This document shows, one piece after another, positions 1 to 11,394 of a stretch of 64,000 nt of DNA. Source of the stretch: Catenuloplanes atrovinosus. Its GTDB lineage: Bacteria > Actinomycetota > Actinomycetes > Mycobacteriales > Micromonosporaceae. The notes under the pieces are model-generated. The model saw only the letters and a list, made by a program, of their open reading frames with translations. It had not been told where the DNA came from and made no database searches. Location: NCBI RefSeq assembly GCF_031458235.1, contig NZ_JAVDYB010000001.1:6204501-6268500 (forward strand), read 5' to 3'. A program made the translations under genes and the position numbers. Within the stretch, counting starts at the first letter, position 1, and the number at the start of each line of letters is the position of its first letter.

Positions 1-209
1 AGGTCCTGAGCGTCTTCGTCCTCGCCGGCGGCGACGACTTCCTCCTCCACGTCGCGGTCCCCGACCTCGACGCCCTGCACGCCTTCCTCCTCGACCACCT
101 CAGCAAACGCCGCGAAATCACCGGCTTCCGCACCTCCATGATCTTCCAGCAGATGCAGAACCAAACCCCCGAACCCCTCCTCCGCCCCGACCGCCTCCCC
201 CCTGGATGA
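1..209 (+). CDS. Lrp/AsnC-type protein, C-terminal fragment
   Basis: Only the last 68 codons are in the window; reading starts at base 3 and ends at the TGA at 207-209. The visible part begins VLSVFVLAGGDDFLLHVAVPD and continues into a helix followed by SMIFQQM. This is the pattern of the RAM ligand-binding domain at the C-terminus of Lrp/AsnC regulators (the G-x-D/Y-D-ll-v motif followed by a closing strand). The DNA-binding half lies outside the window. It is unrelated in position to the second Lrp-type gene at 5430-5897. The family call rests on a short stretch. Confidence 0.65.
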   Translation, partial: VLSVFVLAGGDDFLLHVAVPDLDALHAFLLDHLSKRREITGFRTSMIFQQMQNQTPEPLLRPDRLPPG

Positions 210-520
210 TTCCCGGACGACTCACCCCCCTGCCAGCCCCCGGCCCCCCACGGCCTCGGCCACGAGCGACCCCCACCCCGCCGCCCGGCCGCTCACCACG
301 CGACTCGCACACCGACGATCCAAGACCGAGACGGCCGCCTGCCGCCTACTGATCACCGCACCACTCGCGCCGCCAACCGAATACGACGACCTCCGGCCCC
401 CACAACCGCCTGCCGCCCACCCAATCCCCCGCGACTCGCACCCCGACCACTGGCGCCGGTCACATGCCGCTGCCGATCACATGCCGTGCCGCGTGCCGGC
501 CCCGCGCCGATGCCGGTGCC

Positions 521-628
521 GGCCGGGCGCCGGTGCCGGGTGCCGGTGTCGGTGCCGGCCGGGCGCCGGTGCCGGGTGCCGGTGTCGGTGCCGGCCGGGC
601 GCCGGTGCCGGTGCCGGTGCCGGTGCCG
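521..628. repeat. 36-bp minisatellite, three copies
   Basis: A unit beginning GGCCGGGCGCCGGTGCCGGG starts at 521, 557 and 593, giving a 36-bp period. The last copy runs into a GCCGGT hexanucleotide run (about 603-628). It lies outside any supported gene. Confidence 0.8.
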
Positions 629-803
629 GAGAGCTTGAACTCGATGCCGACGCCAGCGTCCGATATTTACGATATGGGGGACGGGATCGGCCCGGTCGGC
701 AGGCGAACCGCGCGACTCGCCCAGTGGCACCGGAAGCGGAATGACAGCGGACTCCCTACAGCAAAATTGAACACGTCCAGGGCGATGATTGATCTCTGCG
801 GCG

Positions 804-862
804 ACTTTGTGAGCCTCAGGCACGTTATTCCGGCCGAATTACGTGCCTGAGGCTCACAAAGT
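804..862. repeat. Palindromic hairpin element, copy 1
   Basis: The arms TTTGTGAGCCTCAGGCACGT (806-825) and its exact reverse complement (841-860) enclose a second short stem, ATTC/GAAT (827-830 and 836-839), around the 5-nt loop CGGCC (831-835). One extra AC/GT pair extends each arm outward. A near-identical element lies at 45233-45285 with a different loop, so arm sequence and fold are kept while the loop drifts. It could act as a bidirectional terminator or be a small mobile palindromic repeat. No U-tract follows. Confidence 0.75.
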
Positions 863-1020
863 GGGTCGATCAATTGGGTCTACAGGAAAGATCACCAAAT
901 ATTGGTGCGACATAGCGGACATCTCGACCTGGAGGCCCTAGCCGAGTTCTAGTTTGGTCGACCGCCCAACCCCGGACACGGCCAGGCCACTCGAGCAAGA
1001 ACGCGTGCCGGAATACGCGG

Positions 1021-1130
1021 CCACGGCACGCCGGCAGCGTGGCCACGGCACGCCGGCAGCGTGGCCACGGCACGCCGGCAGCGTGGCCACGGCACGCCGG
1101 CAGCGTGGCCACGGCACGCCGGCAGCGTGG
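1021..1130. repeat. 22-bp tandem repeat, five copies
   Basis: Five exact head-to-tail copies of a 22-bp unit beginning CCACGGCACGCCGGCAGCGT start at 1021, 1043, 1065, 1087 and 1109. There are no spacers, so this is a minisatellite and not a CRISPR array. No supported gene overlaps it. Confidence 0.9.
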
Positions 1131-1224
1131 CCACGGCGGCGGCAAACGACGGCACTGGTTTCGTGCGCCAGCACATACCGCCGCCGCCTGGCTGTCCCCG
1201 TCGCCGTCGACCCGCCCTTGGGGT

Positions 1225-1304
1225 GCAGATCATCGGCAGGGCCGCCACCAACGACGAAACCACCACCGACGAGACCAAAGCTGGCGGCCCTGCCGATGAT
1301 CTGC
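1225..1304. repeat. Perfect 23-bp inverted repeat with 34-nt loop
   Basis: Bases 1225-1247 (beginning GCAGATCATCGGCAGGGCCG) are the exact reverse complement of 1282-1304. The loop is 1248-1281. An exact 23-bp match is unlikely by chance; the element could be a transcript hairpin or the remnant of a small mobile element. No adjacent gene explains it. Confidence 0.75.
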
Positions 1305-1754
1305 TCGGCTTCGCCCGGGAGACGGTGACGGGGACAGCCAGGCACACCAGACGCAACCCACCCACCCACGAAAAAACAGCCGGGCCAACGAATCCCGCCG
1401 CGACCGGCAAGCCACGCCCGTCCCCCCGGAGCCCGAGGCCCCCCGGAGGGTGCCCGAAAAGCAGCCATCGACTAAAGACTCGATACGGCGAAATTTCGGG
1501 CGCGGAGCGCCCAGCAATCCCGCCGACCCCCACACAGCAGCCGAGACCTCCTCGAATAGCAGCAGGCCACGGTGAAACAAAGCACCGCCGGACCCTCATC
1601 GAAAGGCGATTCGATACCCAACACGGCACGGCGAACCCGGCCAAAAGCCGGGCAGTCGGTCACGAAACAGTTGGTGCGCGCGGCGAAAGATCGACAAGCA
1701 CCGAACGACCCGGCCACGCCGCCACGGCCGGAGCCGGACCTCACCGGCACATGA

Positions 1755-1855
1755 GAGACCCCGCGAAGAAAGCAGTCCCGGCCGAAGCCGGGACTGCGCC
1801 GAGACGCCCTCGGTCGAAGGGAGGCGCAGCCGGACCGGTGGGCGTGCGGGGTCTC
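1755..1855. other. Compound stem structure, possible structured RNA
   Basis: An outer 10-bp stem, GAGACCCCGC (1755-1764) with GCGGGGTCTC (1846-1855), encloses a perfect 11-bp hairpin GCAGTCCCGGC-CGAA-GCCGGGACTGC (1772-1797) and a weaker second hairpin around 1804-1827. The arrangement resembles a small multi-branched RNA. It lies about 100 bp beyond the 3' end of nhaA, on whichever strand is transcribed. No known family was recognised. Confidence 0.4.
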
Positions 1856-1903
1856 GCCGGCCACGACGGCGCCGGCAGGGAGGAGCGCCAGCGACGACCG
1901 GTG

Positions 1904-1918
1904 CCCGCGGGAGCATGC
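1904..1918 (+). repeat. Dispersed repeat core CCCGCGGGAGCATGC, copy 1
   Basis: An exact copy of the 15-mer core found six times in the window. It is followed by the related GCCGGGAGTGGGCGG segment, as in the other copies. It lies just past the 3' end of nhaA. Confidence 0.7.
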
Positions 1919-1954
1919 GGATCGCATGCCGCCGGGAGTGGGCGGATGACGGTC

Positions 1955-3565
1955 TTAGGGTTCTTTCACCGCCTCCGGCGGTGTCGGCGAGTCGGCGGGT
2001 TCGCATCGTTCCGGCGGATCGGTGGGTGCGGTCCGGTCCGGGCTGAACAGGGCGTCCGAGGGCGCATCCGGTGCGCCGGAGGCGGCCGATGCCGGGGGCC
2101 GGGCCCCGACCAGCATCGGGGAGGTCGCCGACGGGAGCGTGTCGCGGACGTCCGACGGGATGCCGAAGCCGGATGGCGGGCCCGGCAGGTTGGGCGGCAC
2201 CGGGGCGAGCCACGGCAGTGGCGGCAGTGGGGGTGGGCCGTCGCTGGAGGGGGAGCAGAGGGGGGAGCGTTCGCCCATCCAGCGGATGACCCAGGCGCCG
2301 ACCACGGCGGCGATGAAGGAGCCGGCCAGGATGCCGATTTTGGCCTGGTCGCGGAGGCGTTCGTCGTCGAAGGCGAGGTCGGTGATGAACAGGGAGATGG
2401 TGAAGCCCATGCCGGCGAGGATGGAGCCGCCGAGCAGGTGGCTGTAGCGGACGCGGCCGGGGAGCACGCCGAGGCCGGTGCGCAGGGCGAGCCAGGAGGC
2501 GCCGAAGATGCCGGCGGTGTTGCCGGCGACCAGCGCGACGATCACGCCGATGGTCAGCGGTGACAGGATCGCCTCGCGGAGAACGTCGCCGGTGAGGTGG
2601 ACGCCCGCGTTGGCGAGGCCGAAGGCGGGGATGACCAGGTACGCCGACCAGGGGTGCAGCCGTCGTTCCATCCGTTCGCTGGCGCTGACGGTCGCGGAGG
2701 CCTGGAGGATGGCCAGCTGGACGCGTTCCGCGCTCTGCGACTCCATCAGCGCGCGGCCGTAGAGCGGGATGCGCCGGATCTGTTCCTGGGAGGCGGGCTT
2801 CGCGGAGATGGAGAGGCCGATCAGCACGCCGGCCAGGGTGGGGTGGACGCCGGACTCGTAGACCGCTATCCACATCGCGATGGTGAGGATCACGTATGGC
2901 GCGAGCCGCCACACGCCGAGCCAGCGCAGCAGCAGGACCACGCCGAGCAGTACGGCGGCGACCAGCAGCGGGCCGAGGCGCACGGTGTCGGTGTAGAAGA
3001 CGGCCAGCACGCCGATCGCGCCGATGTCGTCGACGACCGCGAGTGTGAGCAGGAAGACGCGGAGCTGGTCGGGGCAGCGGGGGCCGAACAGCGCGAGCAC
3101 GCCGAGCACGAACGCGGTGTCCGTGGACATGACCACGCCCCACCCGTGCGCGGCCTCGCCGGACGGGTTGATGGCCAGGAAGATGGCGATCGGCAGGATC
3201 ATGCCGCCGATCGCGCCCAGCGTGGGGACGAGCATGGTGCGGCGGTCGCGCAGTTCGCCGGAGACCGCCTCGCGGCTGATCTCCAGGCCGAGGACCAGGA
3301 AGAAGACGGCCATCGCGGCGTCGTTGATGACGTGGTGGAGGTCCATCTCCAGCGCCCAGCCGCCGACGTGCAGCGAGACGTGGGTGTGCCAGAGCGCGAA
3401 GTACGACTCCCACCAGGGGGAGTTCGCCCAGATGATGGCCAGCACGGTGCCGATCAGGAGTGCGGCGCCGCTGCCGGCCTCGTTGCTCAGGAACGACCGG
3501 AGGGCCGGGTTGAGCGTCGGAGTCGAGAATCGCAGTGCAGGTCCGGGGCGAGGTGGTGCGGTCAC
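1955..3565 (-). CDS. nhaA: Na+/H+ antiporter NhaA
   Basis: This inner-membrane antiporter exchanges Na+ or Li+ for protons and helps control internal pH and sodium. The protein has the usual run of about 11-12 hydrophobic segments, the family stretch FFLVLGLEISREAVSGEL near residue 95, and the adjacent catalytic aspartates in LAVVDDIGAIG near residue 180. At about 536 residues it is longer than E. coli NhaA (388) because of a Pro/Ala-rich, probably cytoplasmic C-terminal tail of roughly 90 residues. I prefer the GTG at 3565 because AGGG sits 7 nt upstream; the GTG at 3571 has no room for a ribosome binding site. It is probably a single-gene unit. Confidence 0.93.
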   Translation of the reverse strand: MTAPPRPGPALRFSTPTLNPALRSFLSNEAGSGAALLIGTVLAIIWANSPWWESYFALWHTHVSLHVGGWALEMDLHHVINDAAMAVFFLVLGLEISREAVSGELRDRRTMLVPTLGAIGGMILPIAIFLAINPSGEAAHGWGVVMSTDTAFVLGVLALFGPRCPDQLRVFLLTLAVVDDIGAIGVLAVFYTDTVRLGPLLVAAVLLGVVLLLRWLGVWRLAPYVILTIAMWIAVYESGVHPTLAGVLIGLSISAKPASQEQIRRIPLYGRALMESQSAERVQLAILQASATVSASERMERRLHPWSAYLVIPAFGLANAGVHLTGDVLREAILSPLTIGVIVALVAGNTAGIFGASWLALRTGLGVLPGRVRYSHLLGGSILAGMGFTISLFITDLAFDDERLRDQAKIGILAGSFIAAVVGAWVIRWMGERSPLCSPSSDGPPPLPPLPWLAPVPPNLPGPPSGFGIPSDVRDTLPSATSPMLVGARPPASAASGAPDAPSDALFSPDRTAPTDPPERCEPADSPTPPEAVKEP

Positions 3566-3587
3566 GCGCACACCCTAGTCAGAAAAC

Positions 3588-3624
3588 CGCGGGACCGGCC
3601 GGGTCGATGCCGGCCGGTCCGCGA
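3588..3624. terminator. Hairpin between nhaA and the lysine-rich peptide gene
   Basis: An imperfect inverted repeat, CGCGGGACCGGC paired with GCCGGTCCGCG with one bulged G, lies directly after the stop codon of the 19-residue peptide gene on the minus strand and ahead of the nhaA start. It probably ends the peptide transcript. There is no U-tract. Confidence 0.45.
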
Positions 3625-3627
3625 AGG

Positions 3628-3687
3628 TCACTTCTTCTTCTTGTTCTTCTTGTCCTTCTTCTTGTCCTTCTTCGACTTCTTCGCCAT
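3628..3687 (-). CDS. 19-residue lysine-rich peptide
   Basis: The minus strand reads MAKKSKKDKKKDKKNKKKK and then TGA. Fourteen of 19 residues are lysine, all coded by AAG. A strong ribosome binding site, AGGAGG, lies 5 nt upstream of the ATG (3687), which argues that the frame is translated and not a chance low-complexity stretch. The peptide is too basic to be membrane-embedded; binding to nucleic acid or ribosomes is a guess. It sits between nhaA (same strand, downstream) and gnd (divergent). Function unknown. Confidence 0.6.
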   Translation of the reverse strand: MAKKSKKDKKKDKKNKKKK

Positions 3688-3955
3688 GGGGGCCTCCTCT
3701 CCGGTTGTCGTCGCAGAGCATCGGTCCCCCGCGCCTGCGCCTTAGGCTTCCCGCACAGGAAACCATCTCGTTACCTGACGGACAGCATAGCGCTACTTGA
3801 TCTCGGTCGAGAACCGATCTGAACCGGAGGACCGACCCGCGCCGTATCGCCGGATAGCCGTCCCACATGCGATGTGAGACACGGACGACGGACTGCATTC
3901 GTGGCAGAGTCGGACCCGAAGACCGGGGCACACACACGAGAAGAAGCGAGATCCG

Positions 3956-7235
<3,280 letters not shown>

Positions 7236-7250
7236 ATTCCTCGCGTTTCC

Positions 7251-7285
7251 GCCCCGGATTCTCACTATCGGTGAGGATCCGGGGC
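7251..7285 (+). terminator. hpd terminator hairpin
   Basis: The stem GCCCCGGATTCTCAC-TATCG-GTGAGGATCCGGGGC has 15 bp with one G-T wobble and starts 15 nt after the hpd stop. A T-rich GTCGTTCCTT follows. Confidence 0.8.
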
Positions 7286-7458
7286 GTCGTTCCTTAGGCT
7301 TTGGTTAAGTTCCGCCGGTCGTCCCCAAATCCGCGCGCCGGTTCGATCCGCGGCGGCGTCCGCTGCGTACTGCGGGTTGAGGCCTCGCACGGCCTCGACG
7401 CGGGCCGCCCGGCACACCCCTTCATCGCCGGCCGGCCCGGTGACGGACGGAGGGCGGC

Positions 7459-10400
7459 ATGGAACGGGCCACGGCCACCGACTTCGAGGCGGGCCAGGCT
7501 TTCGCGGCGGGTCAGGGCTTCCCGGCGGGTCAGGGTTTTCCGGCGGGTCAGGGTTTTCCGGCGGGGGATGGCATGGCGGCGGGGGATTCGGCAGCGATGG
7601 ACTCGGCGGGGATGGACTCGGCGCCGATGTGGGAGGTGCCGGACCGGCCCGGTGAGGAGCGGGCCGCGATCTTCGGGGGGCCGGCCGCGCCGGCTCCGGC
7701 CGCCGCTCCGGGACCGGCTCCGGCTCCGGTGGCGCCGGTGGCCTCGCTGGCGGCCTCGCCGGTGGCGGAGTTCGATCCGGAGGCGGATCTGGAGGACCGC
7801 TTCGCCCGGGCGCCGCATCCGAACCATGACGCGTGGCGGGGCATCGAGACGCCCGGCAGCGTGTCGACGCTGGTCAAGCCCGCGGGGTCGGACGCGGCGG
7901 CGCCGCATGCCGACGAACCGGCCATCATCGACCTGGGCGCGCGACCCGGCTCGACCGCCGGGCCGCGGGGCCTGCGGGCCATGCTGTCCGGCCTGCTCGG
8001 CCGCTCGAAGACGGCGAACGGTCCCGCGTCACCCAGGCCGCCGAAGCAGCCCCGCAGGAAGGGACGCCCGGCGGCGAGCGACAACCCCTGGGAAGCCGGT
8101 ACGGAACGGTCCTGGTCGGCACCGGTGCCGCAGGACGAGCCCAAGACGGCGTGGCCGGCGCCGACGGCACAGGACGATCAGAGCGCGGCGTGGCCGGCGC
8201 CCGACTCGCGGGACGATCCGAAGACGGCCTGGCCGGTACCGGGACCGCAGGAAGGGCTGACGCCGGGGCCGGGCGACGCCGCCGATGCCGCGGCGGTCGA
8301 CAACCCCGAGAGCAGCGGCGGTACGCGCAGCTGGGGCAGTCCGGCGTCCTGGCCCTCCACACCGACCCCGCACGCCGGGGCGCCCGGCGTGCCGGCGCCC
8401 GCGCCGGTCAGCTGGCCGGATGCCCGTGCCCCGGAGCCGGTCGGCTTCTTCGAGGAGACCCCGTCGCCGTTCAAGGAGACGCCGGCGCCGGCTTCCGCGA
8501 CCGTCGCGGAGGCACCGGGACCGGCCGGAACCGTGCCCGGGGCGACCGGGTCCGCGGCCTTCGCGGAGACGCCGCTGCCGGAGGCGTCCGCACCGGCCAC
8601 GCCCGCGTGGAACCCGGCCGTACCCGCCGACCCGGCGGCGGGCGGATCCGCGTCCGAGTGGTTCACCCACGTGGAGCCACGGCTGACCGACCCGTCCGCA
8701 CCGACCGGCCCGGCCTGGGTGGCGACGCCGACGACGCGAACCGAGCCGGACACCGCGCAGAACTGGACCGAACTCACGCTCACCGGGCCGACGACCCCAC
8801 TGCCCGGCCAGGCGGGTCCCGCCGGCACCGCATTCGACCGGCCTTCTCACGCCGAAACGCCGCATGCCGGATCGCCGCACGCCGAAATGCCGCACGTCGA
8901 AACGCCGCACGTCGAAACGCCGCGCATCGAGACGCCCGGCGCGGAGACGCCGAGCGAGGAGACGCCGAGCACGGAGACGCCGCGCGACGAGACGCTCCGG
9001 GGGAAGACGCCGAGCCAGAACGGCTGGGCGGAGCGACCGCCGGTGGTCGACCTGTGGGCCGATGCCGACGGCACGTCCTGGACCACCACACCGCAACCGC
9101 CGGCGCAGCCGGCGGTCGCACAGCAGCCCACCGCACCACGGTTCGACACCGCGCAGCCCGCGCCGGCACCCTCCGCGACGCCGCAGCCGGCCGAGCCGCA
9201 CGCCACCACACCGCAGCCGGCCGAGCCCCACGCGATCGCTCCGCATTCGGCCGAGCCGCACGCGACCGCACCGCAGCCGGCCGAGCCGCACGCGGCCACG
9301 CCGCAGGACGACCCGCCGCGGTCCGGTTCCGCCGCCGCGCCCGGCTGGGACGAGCCCGCGCCGCGGGACGACCCCTACGCCATGTACCGGCGTCCCGCGT
9401 CGCTGACCGACGAGGGCGCGGGCACGGACGCGTCGTGGCAGGAGATCCCGCGCCCGTCCTGGGGCGGCGGCCGGCCCACGGACTCCTCCTGGGACACCAC
9501 GCCCTCCTGGGCGACCACGCCCACCATCGCCGGCGAGGAGGATCGCGGCACCCGCGAGCAGCCGCCGCTGCGCAGCCCGGGCGATCCGGGACCGACCTGG
9601 TCCGGCCGGGCGGAGCGGGTCGCGGAGGAGACCACGGGCGGAGACGACACCCAGACCACCGGTCGTGACCAGGTCCCGGGTCACGACCGGTCCGAACTCG
9701 CCGATCAGCCGCCGCCCTGGTCGGCCGTACCGGCGCCGCCGCCGCACCTGGCCACGCCGCCGTCACCCGGCCCGGACCGGCCGGCCCCACCCGGCCGCCG
9801 CGCCGGCGACCGGCGGCCCGCCGAGGGCGAGCGGGACCGCGGCCCGGCGCGCGCGGACCGCCGGAGCGACAAGCCTCGGCACGGTATCGAGAGCGACGTG
9901 CGCGTGCTCTCCACGTACCCCTCCGACGGGGAGCCCGCCACCGGCCGGCCGCGGCGGCGCGGCCTGCTCCTGGTGGCCGCCGCGGTGGTGGCGGTGGCCG
10001 TGGCGGGCGGCGGGCTGGCCGCGGTGCGCGGCGTGCCGGGGCTGAGCCTGGCCGCCGCCGGGAACGGGCCGCACACGATCGCGGCGCCGCTGGACGGCCG
10101 GGAGAGGTTCACGTTCGACCTGGTCTCCGGCGTCACCTCGGTCAGCGTGACCAGCGCCGACCTGGGCGGCGACCTCTACCGGATCTCGACGCCGCAGGAT
10201 TCCGGCCTGCGACCGGAGGCGATCGACCAGGGCGACCGGGTGATGTTGCAGATGGCCGAGACCGGGGACAGCGGGCCCAGCCTGGTGCAGATCCGGCTGA
10301 GTTCCGCGGTCACCTGGGACCTGCGGCTGACCGGCGGCGCCACCGAGCACGTGGTCGACTTCGGCGAGGGCCGGCTGGCCGGCTTCGACGTGCTGGGCGG

Positions 10401-10674
10401 CGCGACCCGGCTGGAGCTGACGCTGCCGGCGCCGGAAGGGACCGTACGGCTGAAGGTCTCCTCCGGGATCAGTCAGCTGGTGGTGCGGGCGCCGGAGGAC
10501 GCGCCGTCGCGGCTGCGGTTCGAGGCGGGCGCGGACAGCGTCACGCTTCTGGGTGACGCCCGCGGCCGGGTGGCGCCGAACTCGCGCTTCACCCCGAAGG
10601 CGTGGGAGGGGGCGGAGAACCGTTACGACATCGCCATCACCGGCGGCGTCGGCACGTTCACGCTCGAGCGGTGA
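7459..10674 (+). CDS. Large disordered protein with C-terminal membrane anchor and outer beta domain
   Basis: The 1071-residue protein has about 830 residues of Pro/Ala/Thr-rich, probably unfolded sequence with short internal repeats (AGQGFP units near the start, xHxETP units near residues 455-510, AEPHA-TPQP units near 575-615). An Arg-rich stretch and one transmembrane helix (GLLLVAAAVVAVAVAGGGLAAV, about residues 832-855) follow, then about 210 residues of strand-rich sequence, SVSVTSADLGGDLYRI onwards, resembling bacterial beta-helix domains. The positive charge before the helix predicts N-terminus inside and C-terminus outside. It could be a surface or envelope-stress sensor; no function was recognised. 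It probably starts at ATG 7459, preceded by GGAGGGCGGC. Confidence 0.75.
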   Translation: MERATATDFEAGQAFAAGQGFPAGQGFPAGQGFPAGDGMAAGDSAAMDSAGMDSAPMWEVPDRPGEERAAIFGGPAAPAPAAAPGPAPAPVAPVASLAASPVAEFDPEADLEDRFARAPHPNHDAWRGIETPGSVSTLVKPAGSDAAAPHADEPAIIDLGARPGSTAGPRGLRAMLSGLLGRSKTANGPASPRPPKQPRRKGRPAASDNPWEAGTERSWSAPVPQDEPKTAWPAPTAQDDQSAAWPAPDSRDDPKTAWPVPGPQEGLTPGPGDAADAAAVDNPESSGGTRSWGSPASWPSTPTPHAGAPGVPAPAPVSWPDARAPEPVGFFEETPSPFKETPAPASATVAEAPGPAGTVPGATGSAAFAETPLPEASAPATPAWNPAVPADPAAGGSASEWFTHVEPRLTDPSAPTGPAWVATPTTRTEPDTAQNWTELTLTGPTTPLPGQAGPAGTAFDRPSHAETPHAGSPHAEMPHVETPHVETPRIETPGAETPSEETPSTETPRDETLRGKTPSQNGWAERPPVVDLWADADGTSWTTTPQPPAQPAVAQQPTAPRFDTAQPAPAPSATPQPAEPHATTPQPAEPHAIAPHSAEPHATAPQPAEPHAATPQDDPPRSGSAAAPGWDEPAPRDDPYAMYRRPASLTDEGAGTDASWQEIPRPSWGGGRPTDSSWDTTPSWATTPTIAGEEDRGTREQPPLRSPGDPGPTWSGRAERVAEETTGGDDTQTTGRDQVPGHDRSELADQPPPWSAVPAPPPHLATPPSPGPDRPAPPGRRAGDRRPAEGERDRGPARADRRSDKPRHGIESDVRVLSTYPSDGEPATGRPRRRGLLLVAAAVVAVAVAGGGLAAVRGVPGLSLAAAGNGPHTIAAPLDGRERFTFDLVSGVTSVSVTSADLGGDLYRISTPQDSGLRPEAIDQGDRVMLQMAETGDSGPSLVQIRLSSAVTWDLRLTGGATEHVVDFGEGRLAGFDVLGGATRLELTLPAPEGTVRLKVSSGISQLVVRAPEDAPSRLRFEAGADSVTLLGDARGRVAPNSRFTPKAWEGAENRYDIAITGGVGTFTLER

Positions 10675-10677
10675 GGA

Positions 10678-10702
10678 CCGGGGGCGCCGGGCGCGCCCCC
10701 GT
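10678..10702. terminator. Terminator hairpin between convergent genes
   Basis: A GC-only hairpin of the form GGGGGCGC-CGG-GCGCGCCCCC lies immediately after the stop of the large disordered protein and just before the end of the convergent membrane-protein gene, so it can serve both. Confidence 0.55.
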
Positions 10703-10712
10703 CCGTACCGGC

Positions 10713-11303
10713 CTAGTAGAAGTTGCTCTTGATCCAGACCCAGACGTCGACGACCCATCCGGTCTGGCTCAGGTACGCGATGCCGACCGCGATCAGGAAC
10801 GCGCCGACGATCAGGTACGACCCGCGGGCGCTGCGCCGCATGCGGTGCAGCTGACGCTCCAGGACCAGCCGCCCGACCAGCCGGGCCAGCGCGAACAGGC
10901 CGACCGCGACGATCAGCGTGACCACGTAGGTGAGGAACGAGCCGAGGAACGAACCGCCGTCGGACAGCGCCCAGATGCCCCAGCACACGAACGAGAACAC
11001 CAGGCCGAGCACGCCCCACTCGCGGCCGCGGCGCAGCTGCACGGAGAACGGGACCGCGGGCGGCGGGGGCGGCGAGTCGGGCCAGCCGGTGCCGGTCGGC
11101 TCGTGCGGCGCGATCTCGTCGTCGCCGTCGTGGTGCCGCTGCGCCCGGGGGGCCACCGTCGCGCGCCCACGCTGGAAGTTCAGCCGGGTGGGGTCGTCGT
11201 CGTAGTGATCCGGCGCGTCGGTGAACGGGTCGGACGCCGGCCGGTGCATATCCGGCGGGACCGGCACGGTCCGCTCCGCCCATGACTGCGTCTGATCTGT
11301 CAT
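10713..11303 (-). CDS. Small membrane protein of unknown function
   Basis: I place the start at the ATG at 11303 (MTDQTQSWAERTVPVPP) because GGAGGAGC lies 2-3 nt upstream; the longer frame from 11333 begins in low-complexity sequence. The 196-residue protein has an acidic, Pro-rich cytoplasmic N-terminus of about 90 residues and three hydrophobic helices (WGVLGLVFSFVCWGIWAL, FLTYVVTLIVAVGLFAL, YLIVGAFLIAVGIAYL). It ends WIKSNFY. No family was recognised. It is divergent from the acetyltransferase gene at 11395. Confidence 0.75.
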   Translation of the reverse strand: MTDQTQSWAERTVPVPPDMHRPASDPFTDAPDHYDDDPTRLNFQRGRATVAPRAQRHHDGDDEIAPHEPTGTGWPDSPPPPPAVPFSVQLRRGREWGVLGLVFSFVCWGIWALSDGGSFLGSFLTYVVTLIVAVGLFALARLVGRLVLERQLHRMRRSARGSYLIVGAFLIAVGIAYLSQTGWVVDVWVWIKSNFY

Positions 11304-11394
11304 AGCTCCTCCCCCTGTCGGGCCTGGCACCATCGAGCGTAGCGAGCCCGCAAATAGCTGGCCCCCACGGAGGCATGTCCGTTACACACGAGAC

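Larger units (their letters stand above)
210..1954. other. Gene-free repeat- and hairpin-rich intergenic region
   Basis: No reading frame here has a credible start, ribosome binding site or recognisable protein. The long open frames are low-complexity products of extreme GC content. The stretch holds two minisatellites (521-628 and 1021-1130), a palindromic element (804-862), a perfect 23-bp inverted repeat (1225-1304), a compound stem structure (1755-1855) and one copy of a dispersed 15-mer core (1904-1918). Base composition between 640 and 960 is clearly more AT-rich than its surroundings. Confidence 0.6.

Noticed and set aside
464-850. 128-codon frame over the 36-bp minisatellite
   Set aside because: It is mostly the minisatellite translated, and its end runs into the palindromic element.
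1021-1130. 22-bp repeats as a CRISPR array
   Set aside because: The units are strictly head-to-tail without spacers.
1061-2563. 500-codon plus-strand frame
   Set aside because: It starts inside the 22-bp minisatellite, runs antisense through nhaA, is low in complexity and has no ribosome binding site.
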